A stretch of 64,000 bases of DNA from Bryoerythrophyllum caledonicum (taxonomy: Eukaryota > Streptophyta > Bryopsida > Pottiales > Pottiaceae): contig OZ020515.1 in the NCBI GenBank assembly GCA_963971425.1, positions 37,648,371 through 37,712,370 on the forward strand, read 5' to 3'. The translations under genes were made by a program, and so were the position numbers. Shown here piece by piece: positions 23,675 to 35,389 of this stretch (position 1 is the first letter of the stretch; each line of letters starts with the position of its first letter). Under the pieces are notes generated by a model, which had not been told where the DNA came from, searched no databases, and was given only the letters and a program-made list of their open reading frames with translations.

Positions 23675-24985
23675 TTATAGGAGATCTGTAGGAGTCTCTT
23701 CATCCGAATCAAACTCCACCTGTACATCCATACACGGGATTCAGTAACCCAGGCACAGATCATATACAAACAATGCTAGGGTATCCACCTAGATAAATAT
23801 GACTTCAATTCAAGACTCTCAATTTTGACACTGTCTCAAAATCATATGTTAGAATCAAGAACTATTTAGTATTGCATTGACACAATCTAGAGATTAAGAA
23901 AGAAATAGAAAGGAGGTGGTAAGTATGCTTACACTTTCGTCTTTGAACCATTTTCCGTTTCCATCCAACCGCCAACCTGCTTCTCGCAATCGCAACAGCC
24001 GCTCCCTCTCGAGTCGTTGCTCTTGATCCTCTTTCGAAACAACTTTCGGTTGTCCTTTCTTCCGTTTGCCCGGATCAGACTCTGAAGCAGAGGTTTTCTC
24101 CACTTTGATGGGCTGAATGGCAACTGGTGAAGATGCTGCTGCTGAGAAAAAGGGTGTGCTCTTCTGTTTTGTGTATGGCACAGGGATGCGAGAATCATCC
24201 GGCGCTGCTAGTGCTTGAGCGGTGCGTTTGCGTGTCGTTTCTAACAGAGGAGAAGAAGCCGAAAAAGAAGTCGGAGGTTGTTTATTCACAATCTCCGGCT
24301 TCGCCTTGACAGCTTCAAGAGCTGTCCTCTTCTGAATCTCATTCTGGAGAGAAAAATCTCTCTCCTCATGCTTCGCTGCAGCTGCCTGATGCTTCTCACC
24401 TTTCCTGTGCATCTGTCAAACATCACACAGATAAGCAAATATCAGTAAACACTAACCAACACACAACAAAACCTAAAATAAAACCAAATATCCCATTCGC
24501 CATCTCACATCATCAATCCGTCGCCAATCGCTACTAATGAAGCAATTTCGACTGCTCTCTACATCAATTCATCTTACCTTCTTCAGCAACATCAAGAAAG
24601 GCTCCATTTTAATTGATTGATTACAATCCATGATTCACAAAACCCAAAACCCTAGTCCGAACCCTAATTTCAACCAAACCAGAAAAACTTGTTTCGCTAT
24701 CTCACATCATCAAATCCGCCACCATTTAAAGCATTCAGAAATCGCTATCTACATCAAAAACCCTGAAAATGATCCCATTCTTATTCTGGCACTTACAATG
24801 AGCATGGGGAAGTTGTCGAGGACGGGGAGGTTGGGGCAGACGAGGCACGCGATGCGGCCGTTGGACAAGCGGCGCCACTGGTGCGAGTAGCGGTCCATGA
24901 GATGCACGTCGTGCAGCACTTGCTCCACCCGCTGCTTGCGCCGCATGCTCTCCGGTATCCAACTATCGCCCCCATAGGTGCTCAT
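23675..24985 (-). CDS. SCNM1: SCNM1-like zinc-finger protein of the minor spliceosome (3 exons)
   Basis: Exons in transcript order are 24797-24985, 23933-24412 and 23675-23719; they encode 237 residues. The N-terminus MSTYGGDSW and the matrin-type C2H2 finger (C47, C50, H65, H71; RIACLVCPNLPVLDN ... HRKGEKH) match plant SCNM1 homologues. Intron 1 splits the finger in phase 0. The middle is a low-complexity Lys/Ser/Ala region. The last part, WRLDGNGKWFKDES joined to VEFDSDEETPTDLL, is the conserved acidic tail found at the very end of human SCNM1. SCNM1 acts in the nucleus in U12-type (minor) intron splicing. An in-frame ATG ten codons upstream (25015) is less likely as start because homologues begin at MSxYGGDSW. 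All introns are ordinary GT-AG. Confidence 0.94.
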
Positions 24986-25470
24986 CTCTTCAACCAAAAA
25001 ACACCACAATCTCACTCCCTCTTCCTCCTCCTCCCAATCTCACTCCCTCTAACTTGGATCCCAATCATTCTACCTCTACTTCCTCCTACAAATTGCATCC
25101 CAATCTCCCTCCTCCTTCAACTTAAACATTCGTCGCACTCCCTCTTCCTGCAATTCACGAGCTTGAGACTTGTTATTCATGTGAAGATGTGCTAGAAAGT
25201 TGAACATGAAAGACACAGTTTACAGTCATCCATCGCACTACCTAACATCAAAGGATCACGGTCATAGACACGCATCCACGGTCGTGGGCACAAACGGTCT
25301 TATAACGAACCCACGGTCGTAGGCACGTATTCAGTCCGGGTATTAAGCGGGTACGTGGAGGATATCACACCGGGTTATTTCCTTGATATCAATCGTGGAG
25401 TGCCCTGTGAATGCCTCCAGGTTTGTGAAAGAGGGGGGGAGACGCTTTTGTCGCAGAGGTAGCTCTGGCT
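24986..25470. promoter_or_regulatory. Bidirectional promoter region between the SCNM1-like and snurportin genes
   Basis: Only 485 bp separate the two start codons, so both promoters must lie here. Three copies of a CCACGGTCGTRGGCAC-like 16-mer occur between about 25,255 and 25,330 and are candidate shared control elements. The SCNM1 side is pyrimidine-rich on the plus strand (5' UTR). No TATA box is evident. Confidence 0.55.
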
Positions 25471-28400
25471 ATGGCTGGCACAACGTTGGTGCCCCCGGGG
25501 CGCCACCACAAGCGCACTGTCTCTGACCAGCAGAAGCGCCGGGAACTCGCTCTACAGCGCCAGAAGCAGGACCGGCGCGACTTGCAGCACCTTGCGCGCC
25601 AGCTCGCGCTTAGCGCGCCGAATGAGGAGCAGGCGGAGGAGGTGAGAGCTGCGATTTCTTGATATGGAAACGTACGCCGTTGGATTTTATGAAAAAATTA
25701 TTCCTGTTGCGATCGCGAGGTTTTTCTTTCGATTTGCAGGGGTTTGTCTTCTTTTGTGGTAGGCGTTTAGATTGAGTGTTGAATTGTGGATCGTTGGAGC
25801 TGATTGTTAGCTTTGCATGAGGTTTTTTCTTAATATAGCAGAGTGTTTTAACGCATTTGAATTGTTCTTTTCCTTTTCAGTTCAACATTGCAGCCTCGGC
25901 ATCGGAGGATGTTGTGTTTGATTACGGCGAACGAGATGAGGCAGAGGTCAGTTGACTTAATTTCATTAGATATCTTTGTTGTGGAATTCACATAGCTTGC
26001 GATGGACTTCAGTGGTGATCAGCATAGAATGAGACGATTCCTATGCTGGAATTTGAAATAAAATATAAGCGCTTTCCCTTGTAAGTCAAGCAGGCTTGTC
26101 GGATGATTGGAATCATCTAAGATGGAATTCTAAAGCGATTTAATCTCCTCATGTTTATCGCCATCCGGTTCAACTTCTCATCAGAAAGATTGGACTAATA
26201 TATTAATTTGTAAGCTATGAGGATGCGTGAGTTGAGAGTGGTTATTCGTCTGTTCGAAGAGTTCTGAGCTTTTACGAGGTTCGAGGTGTTTTGAGTTTGC
26301 TGCGCATTCGAGGGTTGATTACCTAGACATTTGGTTGATTTCTCGTCCTTGACCTTTCACTCAAATTTCTTTGTTCGATGAATTCGTTTTATTTACGATG
26401 ATGTGTTTGGTTATTGGTACAGGTTGGCATGGAAGATGCGGAAAGTAGCCCTGGGAGTAAGCGGGCGGCGCTTCTGGAAGGCGCAAGGCTGAAGGGGTTA
26501 CGAGCAAGAGAGTTCTTCTCCCGACAGTTGATGTTACCTGAGTGGATGGTGGACATTCCTCCCTATCTTAAAAAGGATTGGTAAGGATCGTCTCTATTAG
26601 TCTTCTTACATATCACACCACCTATTTATATTATCATATATACTAGCATTACTATGTCCGTTTTGCTATATTTCACAGCTATCATCTATATCACTGTCAT
26701 ATTCCAGGTTCACCATGCCAAGGCCAGAAGGCCAGCGGTGTCTTGTCATATCAGCCAACGGCGTTACTCTGAGTCGCCAGCGTAACGGTCGGATCTTACA
26801 TTCCTTTCCTTCTGCGCTACCTAACGGTGCTCGCACGAAGGAAGTAGCGGCAGGATCTCATGTGTACTGTATCCTGGACTGCATTTTTCATGCGGTACAG
26901 CTCAGCCCTTATAGTAACCAGCTGTTATCTTAATTTCAGAATAGTTTTCCATCTGTGACGTTTTATTGTTTTCAAATTGGAGAGCTTAATTGATGCTAGA
27001 ATTGCATGGAACAATTGAGTTGTCGTAAGTTATCATTGTACATCGGAGAGTTACGCCTTATGCTTCTTGTGATCATGTATGGTTCACTCTCTGTATTTGT
27101 GCTCTTGGAATGTGATGAAAGCCAACCGGTTCCGATGTCAAGAATTTTGGTTATCATCGAGGACATTTTAAAGCAAGTTTTTGCAGTTAAGAATCGATTT
27201 TTTTATTGTGCTTTCTAAGTGTTTTCCGTTTCAACGCAAATTTTAACTTGCGTTTTGTTGTTGTTTTTTGGCAGCCTGATAAAACATATTATGTCATCGA
27301 CATGATGTGCTGGCGTGGGTACTCTCTGTTCGATTGCACTGCTGAATTTCGGTTCTTCTGGATGACGACAAAATTGGCTGAAACCGGGGCGCTTAGTGAC
27401 CCATCTGCTCACCATCACTATCGATTTAGTGTTGTCCCTGTTTATGAGTGCAATGCGCCTGGCTTACAGGCAGTCTATAGTGGACCTGTACCATTTGTAA
27501 GGGATGGGATTCTCTTTTACAACAGGTTAATTACCCTTCTCTACAAAATGAATTGTTGTATTAGGAAATACGACTGAACTCTTCCATTTTTTAGCGTTAA
27601 ATTCAGTTGCGAGGTTTCACGACCAAACTCTAAAGGTTCAACTTTAAACGTTATTTGAGTTTATTGTAACTTTATCTTACAGCATTTTTTTTCTGTTCGT
27701 GTGTCTCTGTGGTGTGGACAGACATGCGCTGTACGAACTGGGTGTTACACCATTAGTACTTGTATGGAAGGATGCCCATTGTAGCCAATATCTGTTGGAC
27801 ACCGACAGCCATGGAAACGTGCCTGCCTATCAACAGGTACTGTATAGGGAATGCGTCACCTAACGTTTATCTTTTCAATAATATAGGATATGTTACCTCG
27901 TCTGGCTCATATATTAATTTCTTTACCTGGAGATTTTATCTCTAATCTGCATATTAAGAAATAAATGTATGCCTGTCTTCTACTTATCGAGTTCTGCATA
28001 CGTTAAGGGCTCTCGTTTGTGTCTTTCCTTCGCTAAGGAAGATCCTTGCTGTTTTACCAGTTCATTGTTTTGATGTGATTATGCAGTTATCGATTATTTT
28101 GCTGATGTATGCATTGTGGTGAGGCAGGTGGTGCTAGAACTGAATAGTGATGGCTCAGTGGTCACCAGTGATGATCCACCCGTCACTCTGGGAGTACTCG
28201 CTTCTGATTTTCTTGAGCAGGTCAATTCTTGCCTTCATTTTCAGAAACTTCAGACTTCAGCAGTAACCTAATATATCAGTTATGATTTCATTCGTATAGA
28301 ATCTCCTCTTCTTGTGTAATTCAATTCTAGTATTTTGTTAATGGGATGTGAGATACTGAGCCAAAGTAACTGCTTGTTAGAAAGGAGGGAGAGAGAGATC

Positions 28401-29049
28401 ATGTAGGAAAGGGATGACCATTTCTCTTTTGTTCTACTGAAAACTCTGCTACCTAATTATGAAGGATAAAAACTTACTTTCTGATGGATTTAGAATGTTC
28501 AACACGTGAGGCCTGGAATGCTTTTACGATTTGCGATTGGCGACCAAGGGCTGAGCTTGGTGGAAGGGAAACCTGTGGTTGCTGACATACACTTTCAAGG
28601 TGTTGCAAATAAAAACCGAGCACGCCGTGCAGATACTTGCACAAAGGTACATCTTGGGCAGTTTTGATGAAACCACTTTTTTTTTCCCTTCCCTTCATAT
28701 CACTTCTCATCTTCACTTTTCGTTGTAGTTTCTACTCATGTTAATATTGGTTTGTATTTGTTCCTCATCCAATCACCACTTCAAATCATTGAATTACTTT
28801 TTTGTTCTTTCAAAGCTTGCCATGATTAATAACCCATAACTCGTGGGCTTGGCATGCTCATTGGTTGACTTGCTTTAAAGCCACTGCTTCACTTGCCGCA
28901 ATTTGACCAGTTTCATGTGGTCTGTGTCTACTTTATCTGCGATTCAGATTCTCTTTCAGTATGCTGCCCGACATGGTGCACTTACGGTGAACGACTTATT
29001 AGCGGCCATTGAAGCCTCCGATGAAGAAGGCGATGTCTCCATGGGTTAG
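25471..29049 (+). CDS. SNUPN: Snurportin-1, m3G-cap-dependent snRNP import adaptor (9 exons)
   Basis: Exons: 25471-25641, 25881-25946, 26423-26580, 26708-26894, 27275-27525, 27722-27836, 28128-28220, 28494-28646, 28948-29049; 431 residues. Residues about 15-45 (KRRELALQRQKQDRRDLQ) form the arginine-rich importin-beta-binding segment. The trimethylguanosine-cap domain follows: W132 in YLKKDW, RCLVISANGVTLSR, SHVYCILDCIF, TYYVIDMMCWRGYSLFDC, FRFFWMTTKL, DGILFYNR and TPLVLVWKD (W293). By my alignment the two tryptophans fit the cap-stacking residues of the human protein. The acidic C-terminus ends DEEGDVSMG. The protein carries assembled U snRNPs from cytoplasm to nucleus with importin-beta. The start is the only ATG before the basic segment. 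Every junction is GT-AG and in phase; no break is seen. Confidence 0.96.
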
Positions 29050-31961
29050 ATCAGAGTCCATGCAGGAATGATGAGTACCAGTTCGAATTCCTTTTGCGGA
29101 AAAGGTGTTACGAAGGGACAAATGAAGTTCTGGGAGACTTCTCTTTTTCATGTTTATCGAGACTATTGTACAAGAGCTACATCATTGAAAAAGATTTATG
29201 ATTTATGGTGAGACGACAATCTTTTTCTCTTGTGCAACTTGTGCTAGGATGGGAGCCCTGCCTTGGCTTTGCGTCTGTGTTCTCATTGCTTCACAGCGGC
29301 AGTGCAAGCAATATATTGTGCCTTGGATTGGTTCGAGGCTAGTTCATTGTACTCGGCATCTCGGAATATTTCAGTATGATGTTTATAGTTGCCTGAAGTT
29401 CAGTATTTAAACGGTCATATGCTTGGCTTTGGAAAATTTATTTTACCTTGGCTATTTATCAGATACACTCTGATGTTTTTGCTGGCAGGTTTGTGCGAGG
29501 AGGGCCGTTATCCTGTAATCAGGCCGCTGACAACAGCTCAAATCTTTACATAGTATCGTGCCGGTAGATTGCCAACTTTTGAATAAATTGAGGCAGAGGA
29601 ACTAGGTAGAAGTTGTGTTGTGCACATATCCTCCTATTCAAGGATCTTTTGTAGTTTTGGATCTGGAAAATGGCGATTTCTGTTCAAGTGGCCTCCTTTA
29701 TCTTGGTCAAAGTAAAAGCCTTGGAATCCTGGGATTCTTGCAAAGTTTAAAGACTTACTGATTTCAGATTTGCATATGCTTAATGATGTGCTTTGTTGTG
29801 TCTGACTAGATGACACCGTAATGCCAGGTGAACTTTGTTTGATTGCCAAGCATTCAGTTGCCAGGTATATCCATCTGAAGTTTTATTTTCTTCGGTGCAG
29901 TCTTGAGGAGTTGAAGAAAGCTGAGGATCGCTTACGATTATGAGTGCCTTGAGGTTAACGTTTCTAAACCTGGAACCTCTTTGCATTTGGCATCAAGTTT
30001 CACACCTTTCTGCGAGTCTCTGAGTCTCAACTGATCTGAACTGAATTGTTTTTCCAATCTCCCAAGCGGCCAACTGGCGCATCTGGATGTAAGAATAGGA
30101 GTTTGTCGCCACTTAGTAAACAGAATTCAAACAGCAGCATGAGTCGGATGGCACATGCTACTTTTCTCAAATTCCTCCACAAAAATTGCCTCCGGACTCT
30201 GGAGCAGTGTACCGACCTGCTGTAACTGACCTGGATATTATGTTGAGACGGAGGTCCCAGAAGGCTGACACTTATTCATGAGGCCATGTTACTGAGTCTT
30301 GGAACTAAGGGAAAATCGATTCTCAAGCTAACAGAAAATGACTTCTCTGCAATTCCCTGTAGTGCCCAGCCTCCAGTCACCGGTACACTGCAGGTTGTGC
30401 GTTAAAAAATAATTGTGATAATCTGTTACATGACTGGATGCCCACCCAGCTGTCGATGCCATGACCGACTGAAGTGCTGGTCTACATCGTGTTTTCCTTT
30501 TGTCTCTGAATCCAGACAACTGCACCGGCGCGGCGGTGACCCTCAGGAGTGCAGAGCAGGTCGCATGTGATCGAACAGCGCAGCGGGCAGGCGGACTGAA
30601 TGGAACACTGCCCATCCATTCGAAGAATTGCAGAATCGATTTTAGCAACTTGTGGAAGAACTTGAGAACAGCAGCCGAGGCCCGGTACTGTACACCCGAA
30701 AGGTATTTTGGAATAATTTTGCATCAAAAGTTTGTTGCTAACTACAGTATAGCATACAGGCAAGATGTGTAGTGGCAGAATGTATCAAATTTAGGGCTCT
30801 GGGTTATAAGATCGCTCCTATTTTCCTCTTCTGCCCTCATTTCTCTCAAGGGGGAGTGCCAGCCAGAGACTTGCACCCCCCCCCCTCCCCCAAAATATAC
30901 CGTATCTCCTGATGATTAGCCGTGTACTTCGTTTGCCTCCTCATGCGCTCTATGACTTGTACAGTTTGTAGGTCGTACGAATCCCTGGTAACCAATGCAC
31001 CTCCATTTCTGATCCTTTCCAATTCCCGACCAGCCTTCGATGAAGTCCATGTTATTTTTGAGGAATAAATCTAGCATATGCACGGGATAGGGAATCAGGT
31101 CTAAGTATTGGAGGTAACCTAGTAACTTGAATTTAAGTCGTTCTAATTGATGCTCATTGATTAGCCTAAACCATACAGGTACAACAGACATTTATTGGAT
31201 TTGCTATGCAATACTAACCTCTCTTCTTACTGTTGCGTCATATGCAGCACTGCCAAATATGTCAGACCTGCAGTTTGATCAAATATTGTACAAGTGCCAA
31301 GCTGAATACATTTTTCACTTGTGAAAACAGGAATTCCAAGTGCACAAACGGTGAGGATGCAGAACCGACATGCCGGCCAAGTAAGAAGCACAAGCGACAG
31401 TCATATTCTTTCACATGGTGAGATAATGTACATTTTATCTTACCATATGGAATTCTGCAAGATTTGGAATAGGCTGCTCTCTGTTTATTGTCCGTGTTAT
31501 GAATTAATTTTTTTATAAATTCTGACACAAGTAAAGTCCGTGTTGTGAATTCAAATGAAGTACGATGGGAAAATCGTGCAGAAGGGACAACTCAAAGCAC
31601 TATTTAATTGTTTGCAGACCAAATCTAGAGTGAAGGATGTAAGCATCTGCGTATAGAAATACTTAAAAACTGGATAAATATTTGTTGAACAGTTATTTTC
31701 CTACCTTTAAACACAAAAGTAATAAACTGATGACCCTGTAGAGTTGCAACCAGGCACCGATAAATGGGCAAAATACGTATACGAAGATTCGTATAGGGTG
31801 CCATTCACAGATGGAGGTAAATACAACTATCTTAAGCTCAAGTTACTTGCTGTAAATATATATGTCACAGGGTAGCTCCGGTAATACTGCAGCTTGAATT
31901 TTGTTGATAGCAAAGAATTTTACTGAGTATAATCAGAATACATCGAATTAAGTACGAGCTC
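29050..31961. other. Region 3' of snurportin, no recognisable gene
   Basis: The first part presumably holds the snurportin 3' UTR. Open frames are short and lack domain signatures on both strands. A pure C/T run lies at about 30,877-30,896. There is no tRNA-like box pair. Confidence 0.5.
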
Positions 31962-32305
31962 TTTGTGCAAGGCCAGGGCAAATTGACCCCTCATTGGGAG
32001 GTTAGTGGATGGACGGAGGTGGACAAGGTCATCCCCTCCCTGTTCCCTTGCCCGTTCCCACATCCCTGTTCTTCTACCCGTTCCCCTAGCTTCATTCAAA
32101 CTCTAAACCCTAAACACCACCTATAAACCTTAAATTCTACAGGGTGAACCCTAACTCCTGAAATCCTGAACCCTAAAACCTCCTAAGGGTTTTCTAAACC
32201 CTAAAACTAGGTTATATGAGGAACAAGGAGGGGATGACCTTGTCCACCTCCGTCCATCCACTGACCTGCCAATGAGGGGGTCAATTTGCCCTGGCCTTTG
32301 TGCAA
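31962..32305. mobile_element. MULE-type MITE (326 bp, 31971-32296) with 9-bp target duplication
   Basis: TTTGTGCAA occurs at 31962-31970 and again at 32297-32305, exactly bracketing the element, which starts GGCCAGGGCAAATTGACC. Its terminal inverted repeats are long (about 75 bp, few mismatches). The short core is made of CCCTAAA/ACCCTAAAC telomere-like words. Nine-base duplications with long terminal repeats are typical of Mutator-like elements. It has no coding capacity. Confidence 0.88.
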
Positions 32306-32410
32306 TCCAAAAGAGAACGTACAGTATATGTCATACCATATGTATGACGGATAATTTTGAGGAAGTGCTTCTTCAGAAGTTGCATATATGATATATTTTT
32401 CTTACTTGGA

Positions 32411-32488
32411 TTTAGTGGTGGAACGAATAGACACTTTAATCACTTCAGCCTCCTTCGAGGACTGGATTTTTTTTTCATTTTTTTTTCT
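32411..32488 (+). mobile_element. 5'-truncated LINE 3' end (third copy of the 61.4-kb 3' UTR)
   Basis: TTTAGTGGTGGAACGAATAG, then ACACTTTAATCAC and CCTCCTTCGAGGACTGG, matches the end of the minus-strand LINE 3' UTR at 61.4-61.5 kb. It is followed by a T-rich tail at the same point where that copy has (TTC)n. It is inserted in plus orientation. Confidence 0.65.
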
Positions 32489-32620
32489 TACTTATATGGT
32501 AATGGCAAATATCGGAATTTGTGGTTTATCCAGTTGAGTTGAGTTGACTTGAAGATGGTGCGTTATTAGTTGAGAAGTGTAATGATGGTAGATAGGCAAA
32601 TGATATGCGTTTTTGACTAA

Positions 32621-34480
32621 CCCGTAGAAGCCCAAGGCATTTTCCCTCAAGAAACACTCCAAAACTACCACTATTAACAAGTGGCAAGAAACATAATTTT
32701 GAAGTACAATATTGGACTTTTAAATGACCTGTCTTTAAAAAAAACCTCTATGTAAACAAACCATTTTTTTTGGCTAAAATCCATCGCAGGGATATGAAGA
32801 TTATAGCATTTGAAATCAAGAAAATTGTTCATTTTCTTCCCTACGTTGAGTGAAATAACAGACTATGACTTCACTTGGTCTCATAATTTTGCACAATACA
32901 AGGTCTAAATCCTTTACCATTGTATGAGCCTCTAAATTACCAGGAGTCCCCTCGAGGGACTCTTGAAGGTTCGGGCAAGGTCTAGGTTCCTATTGTGTCA
33001 TTTTATAACATTCTAGTTTGAAATTTTTGTTGAAGATGGATATTACCAAAATCTTTTTGTGATTTCAATTTTCTCTAAATCCGACATTTAATGAAAAAGT
33101 TATGAGGTTTTGAATTTCAAATGGGGAGAGTGGGTACGTCGGACAACTCCAAAAACTTTCGCTAGGACACTCTATTGAATGTGAGATTTTTATACCAAGG
33201 AATAATATTATTTCCTTTAATATTGTCTAAAAAATCTCTTGTCTTTAGTGAAAAATATAATATTCATCCAAGTCAAACATTTTACACATTGTCGCAAATT
33301 GTCGGGCAAGGTATCAAAAAATCTTCTTCCTTTCCACACAAAACTGAGAGATCTTCACATTTTTTTATTTTTACTTTTTCCACGGCATTATGTGGTGTAA
33401 ACCTTCTTAGTGACCATTCAGATTCTTATTCTAAAACATATTAAGTTCACAAAAAATATAACGTGAATTGACAGTTTTTGAACCTCCACTCCTTGCACAA
33501 TTTTTTTGAATATGCTACATCCCTTTTTTACCTCTAAAAAGTGTTGAACAAGGAACTAATATAATCATACTTAACATGAATCATGGTAATGAATTTAGAC
33601 CTTGTATAGTGCAAAATTGGACACCAAGTGAAGTCAAAGTCTATTGATTTAGTAAAGGCATGGAAGAAGATGAACCCTTTTCTCTACTTCAAACACTATA
33701 ATCTTTTAATCGGCGCTGGTCGAGTTTATGAAATTTTGCAAGTGTGTTGCTATATAAGTCTTAATTAAGATCATTTGGTCAAAACTAAAAATAAAAGTTT
33801 GTTTTTTCTTCCTTACTCATTGCACTAAAATGAGCAATTTTGAAGTGTTTTTGGTGTGAAATTGTTGAAGTACTTTAGGGGTTAAACATGAAGCTAGTTC
33901 CTTACACACCAATTTTTAGAGGTAGAGAAGGGGTGTAGCATATTCAAAACAAGTGTGCAAGAAGTGGAGGTTGAATATTGCTAATTCATGTCATATTTTA
34001 TTGTGAACTTAATATGTATAAAAATGATAATCCAAAGAGTCAATAACAAAGGTTCTCACCACATGTTGTTGTCACAAAAATTAAAAGTGAAAAATATGAA
34101 GATCTCTAGGTTTTATGTAGAGAAAAAGTAGTTTTTTTGGGTACCTTGCCCGACAATATGTGAAAATGTTTGACTTGGATTTAAAAAATATTACACATAA
34201 GGCAAGGATTTTTTTTGTAGGTAATATTCTTTATATGGATTCAAAATCTCAATCATCGATAGAAACTTCTAGCAAAAAATTTGGATATGCTAGGAGTCCG
34301 CAATTTCATTTTGAAGGCTAATGACTTTCATATTATGATTTCAAAAAAACCCATTTTTTTACAAAGATCTTACGAGTGACAATCTAATATAAATTTCTCA
34401 AAAAGAAAGATTAAATTTCGGATTTTAGGAACTTGCCCAAAATGAAAAACATCCCCTAGGGTTAAATGGGCCTTGAGGGG
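32621..34480. mobile_element. TTAA-class (piggyBac-like) element, outer copy C, split by copy B
   Basis: The left end CCCGTAGAAG follows CTAA; the right end CCTTGAGGGG precedes TTAA (34481-34484). The two halves (32621-32928 and 33886-34480) together make about 0.9 kb and read as copy 2 does (ACCATTGTAT ... AAACATGAAGCTAGTTCC ... CACACCAATTTTTAGAGG). They are interrupted by another family member. Confidence 0.6.
32929..33881. mobile_element. TTAA-class (piggyBac-like) element, inner copy B
   Basis: It begins CCTCTAAATTACC with a subterminal GTCCCCTCGAGGGAC palindrome and ends TACTTTAGGGG before TTAA (33882-33885). It lies in the opposite orientation to the copy it interrupts and in the same orientation as copy A. 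The length is about 953 bp. It has no open frame of transposase size. Confidence 0.62.
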
Positions 34481-34491
34481 TTAACCCTTAA

Positions 34492-35385
34492 CCCCGAAAG
34501 GACCGTGACAATTTCACACCAAAAACACTTCAAAATAGTTGGCTCTAGTGCAATGATAAGGAAGGAAACAAAACCTTACATTTATAGGTTTGACTGTAGG
34601 ATCTCAATTAAGCCTTACTAAGTAACATATTCACAAAATTTCAAAAACTTTGACTGCACACATTGAAAGATTATAGTGTTTTGAAGTCAAGCAAATAGTT
34701 CATTTTCATCCCAGCCTTCAGTGGATCAACAGACTCTGACTTCACTTGGTATCTATTTTTTGCACTACACAAGGTCTAAATCCATTACCATTGTGTTAAA
34801 CATGATGTTAGTACTGTATGCACCAATTTTAGAGGTAAAGGAGGGGTGTAGCATATTCAAAACAAGTGTGCAAGGAGTGGAGGTTCAAAAATTGTCAATT
34901 CACGTTTTATTTTATTGATATGTCATAGAATGATAATTCAAGCGGTCAATAAGAAGGCTCTCATCACATATTTTTGTTGAAAAAATAAAAAGTGAAAACT
35001 AGGTTTTCAGTAGAAAAGATGAAGTTTTTTTCCCGCTCGCCCGAAATGTGTAAAAATGTTTGACTTGAGTTAAAATGTTTTTTTACACAAAAGACAATAA
35101 ATCTTTTTTTTGAAATTTTCAAAGAAGGTAATATTCTCTACATTTATGAAAAATCTCAATGTCAATAGAAACTTCTAGCAAAATCTCAGAGTCCCCATTT
35201 CTAACTTTAAGTGGTACTAACTTTCAAACCATGAATCCAAAAAAAATAACAAAAATACCTCCACAAAGCTCTTATCAGGGACAATCTAGTAAAAAAAAAT
35301 TAAAAAAAGAGAGATTTTTCCCCGAATTTTAGGAACTTGCCCAAAATCAAAATGGTCCCCTCCAAGTTAAATGGTCCTTCAGGGG
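34492..35385. mobile_element. TTAA-class (piggyBac-like) element, copy E
   Basis: It begins CCCCGAAAGGACCGTG after TTAA (34488-34491) and ends GGTCCTTCAGGGG before CTAA (35386-35389); about 894 bp. Internal blocks match copies A, B and 2 in order. It lies only seven bases after the TTAA that ends copy C. Confidence 0.68.
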
Positions 35386-35389
35386 CTAA

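Noticed and set aside
23675..29049. U12-type introns in the SCNM1-like or snurportin genes
   Set aside because: All donor sites are ordinary GT without the ATATCCTT/GTATCCTT consensus.
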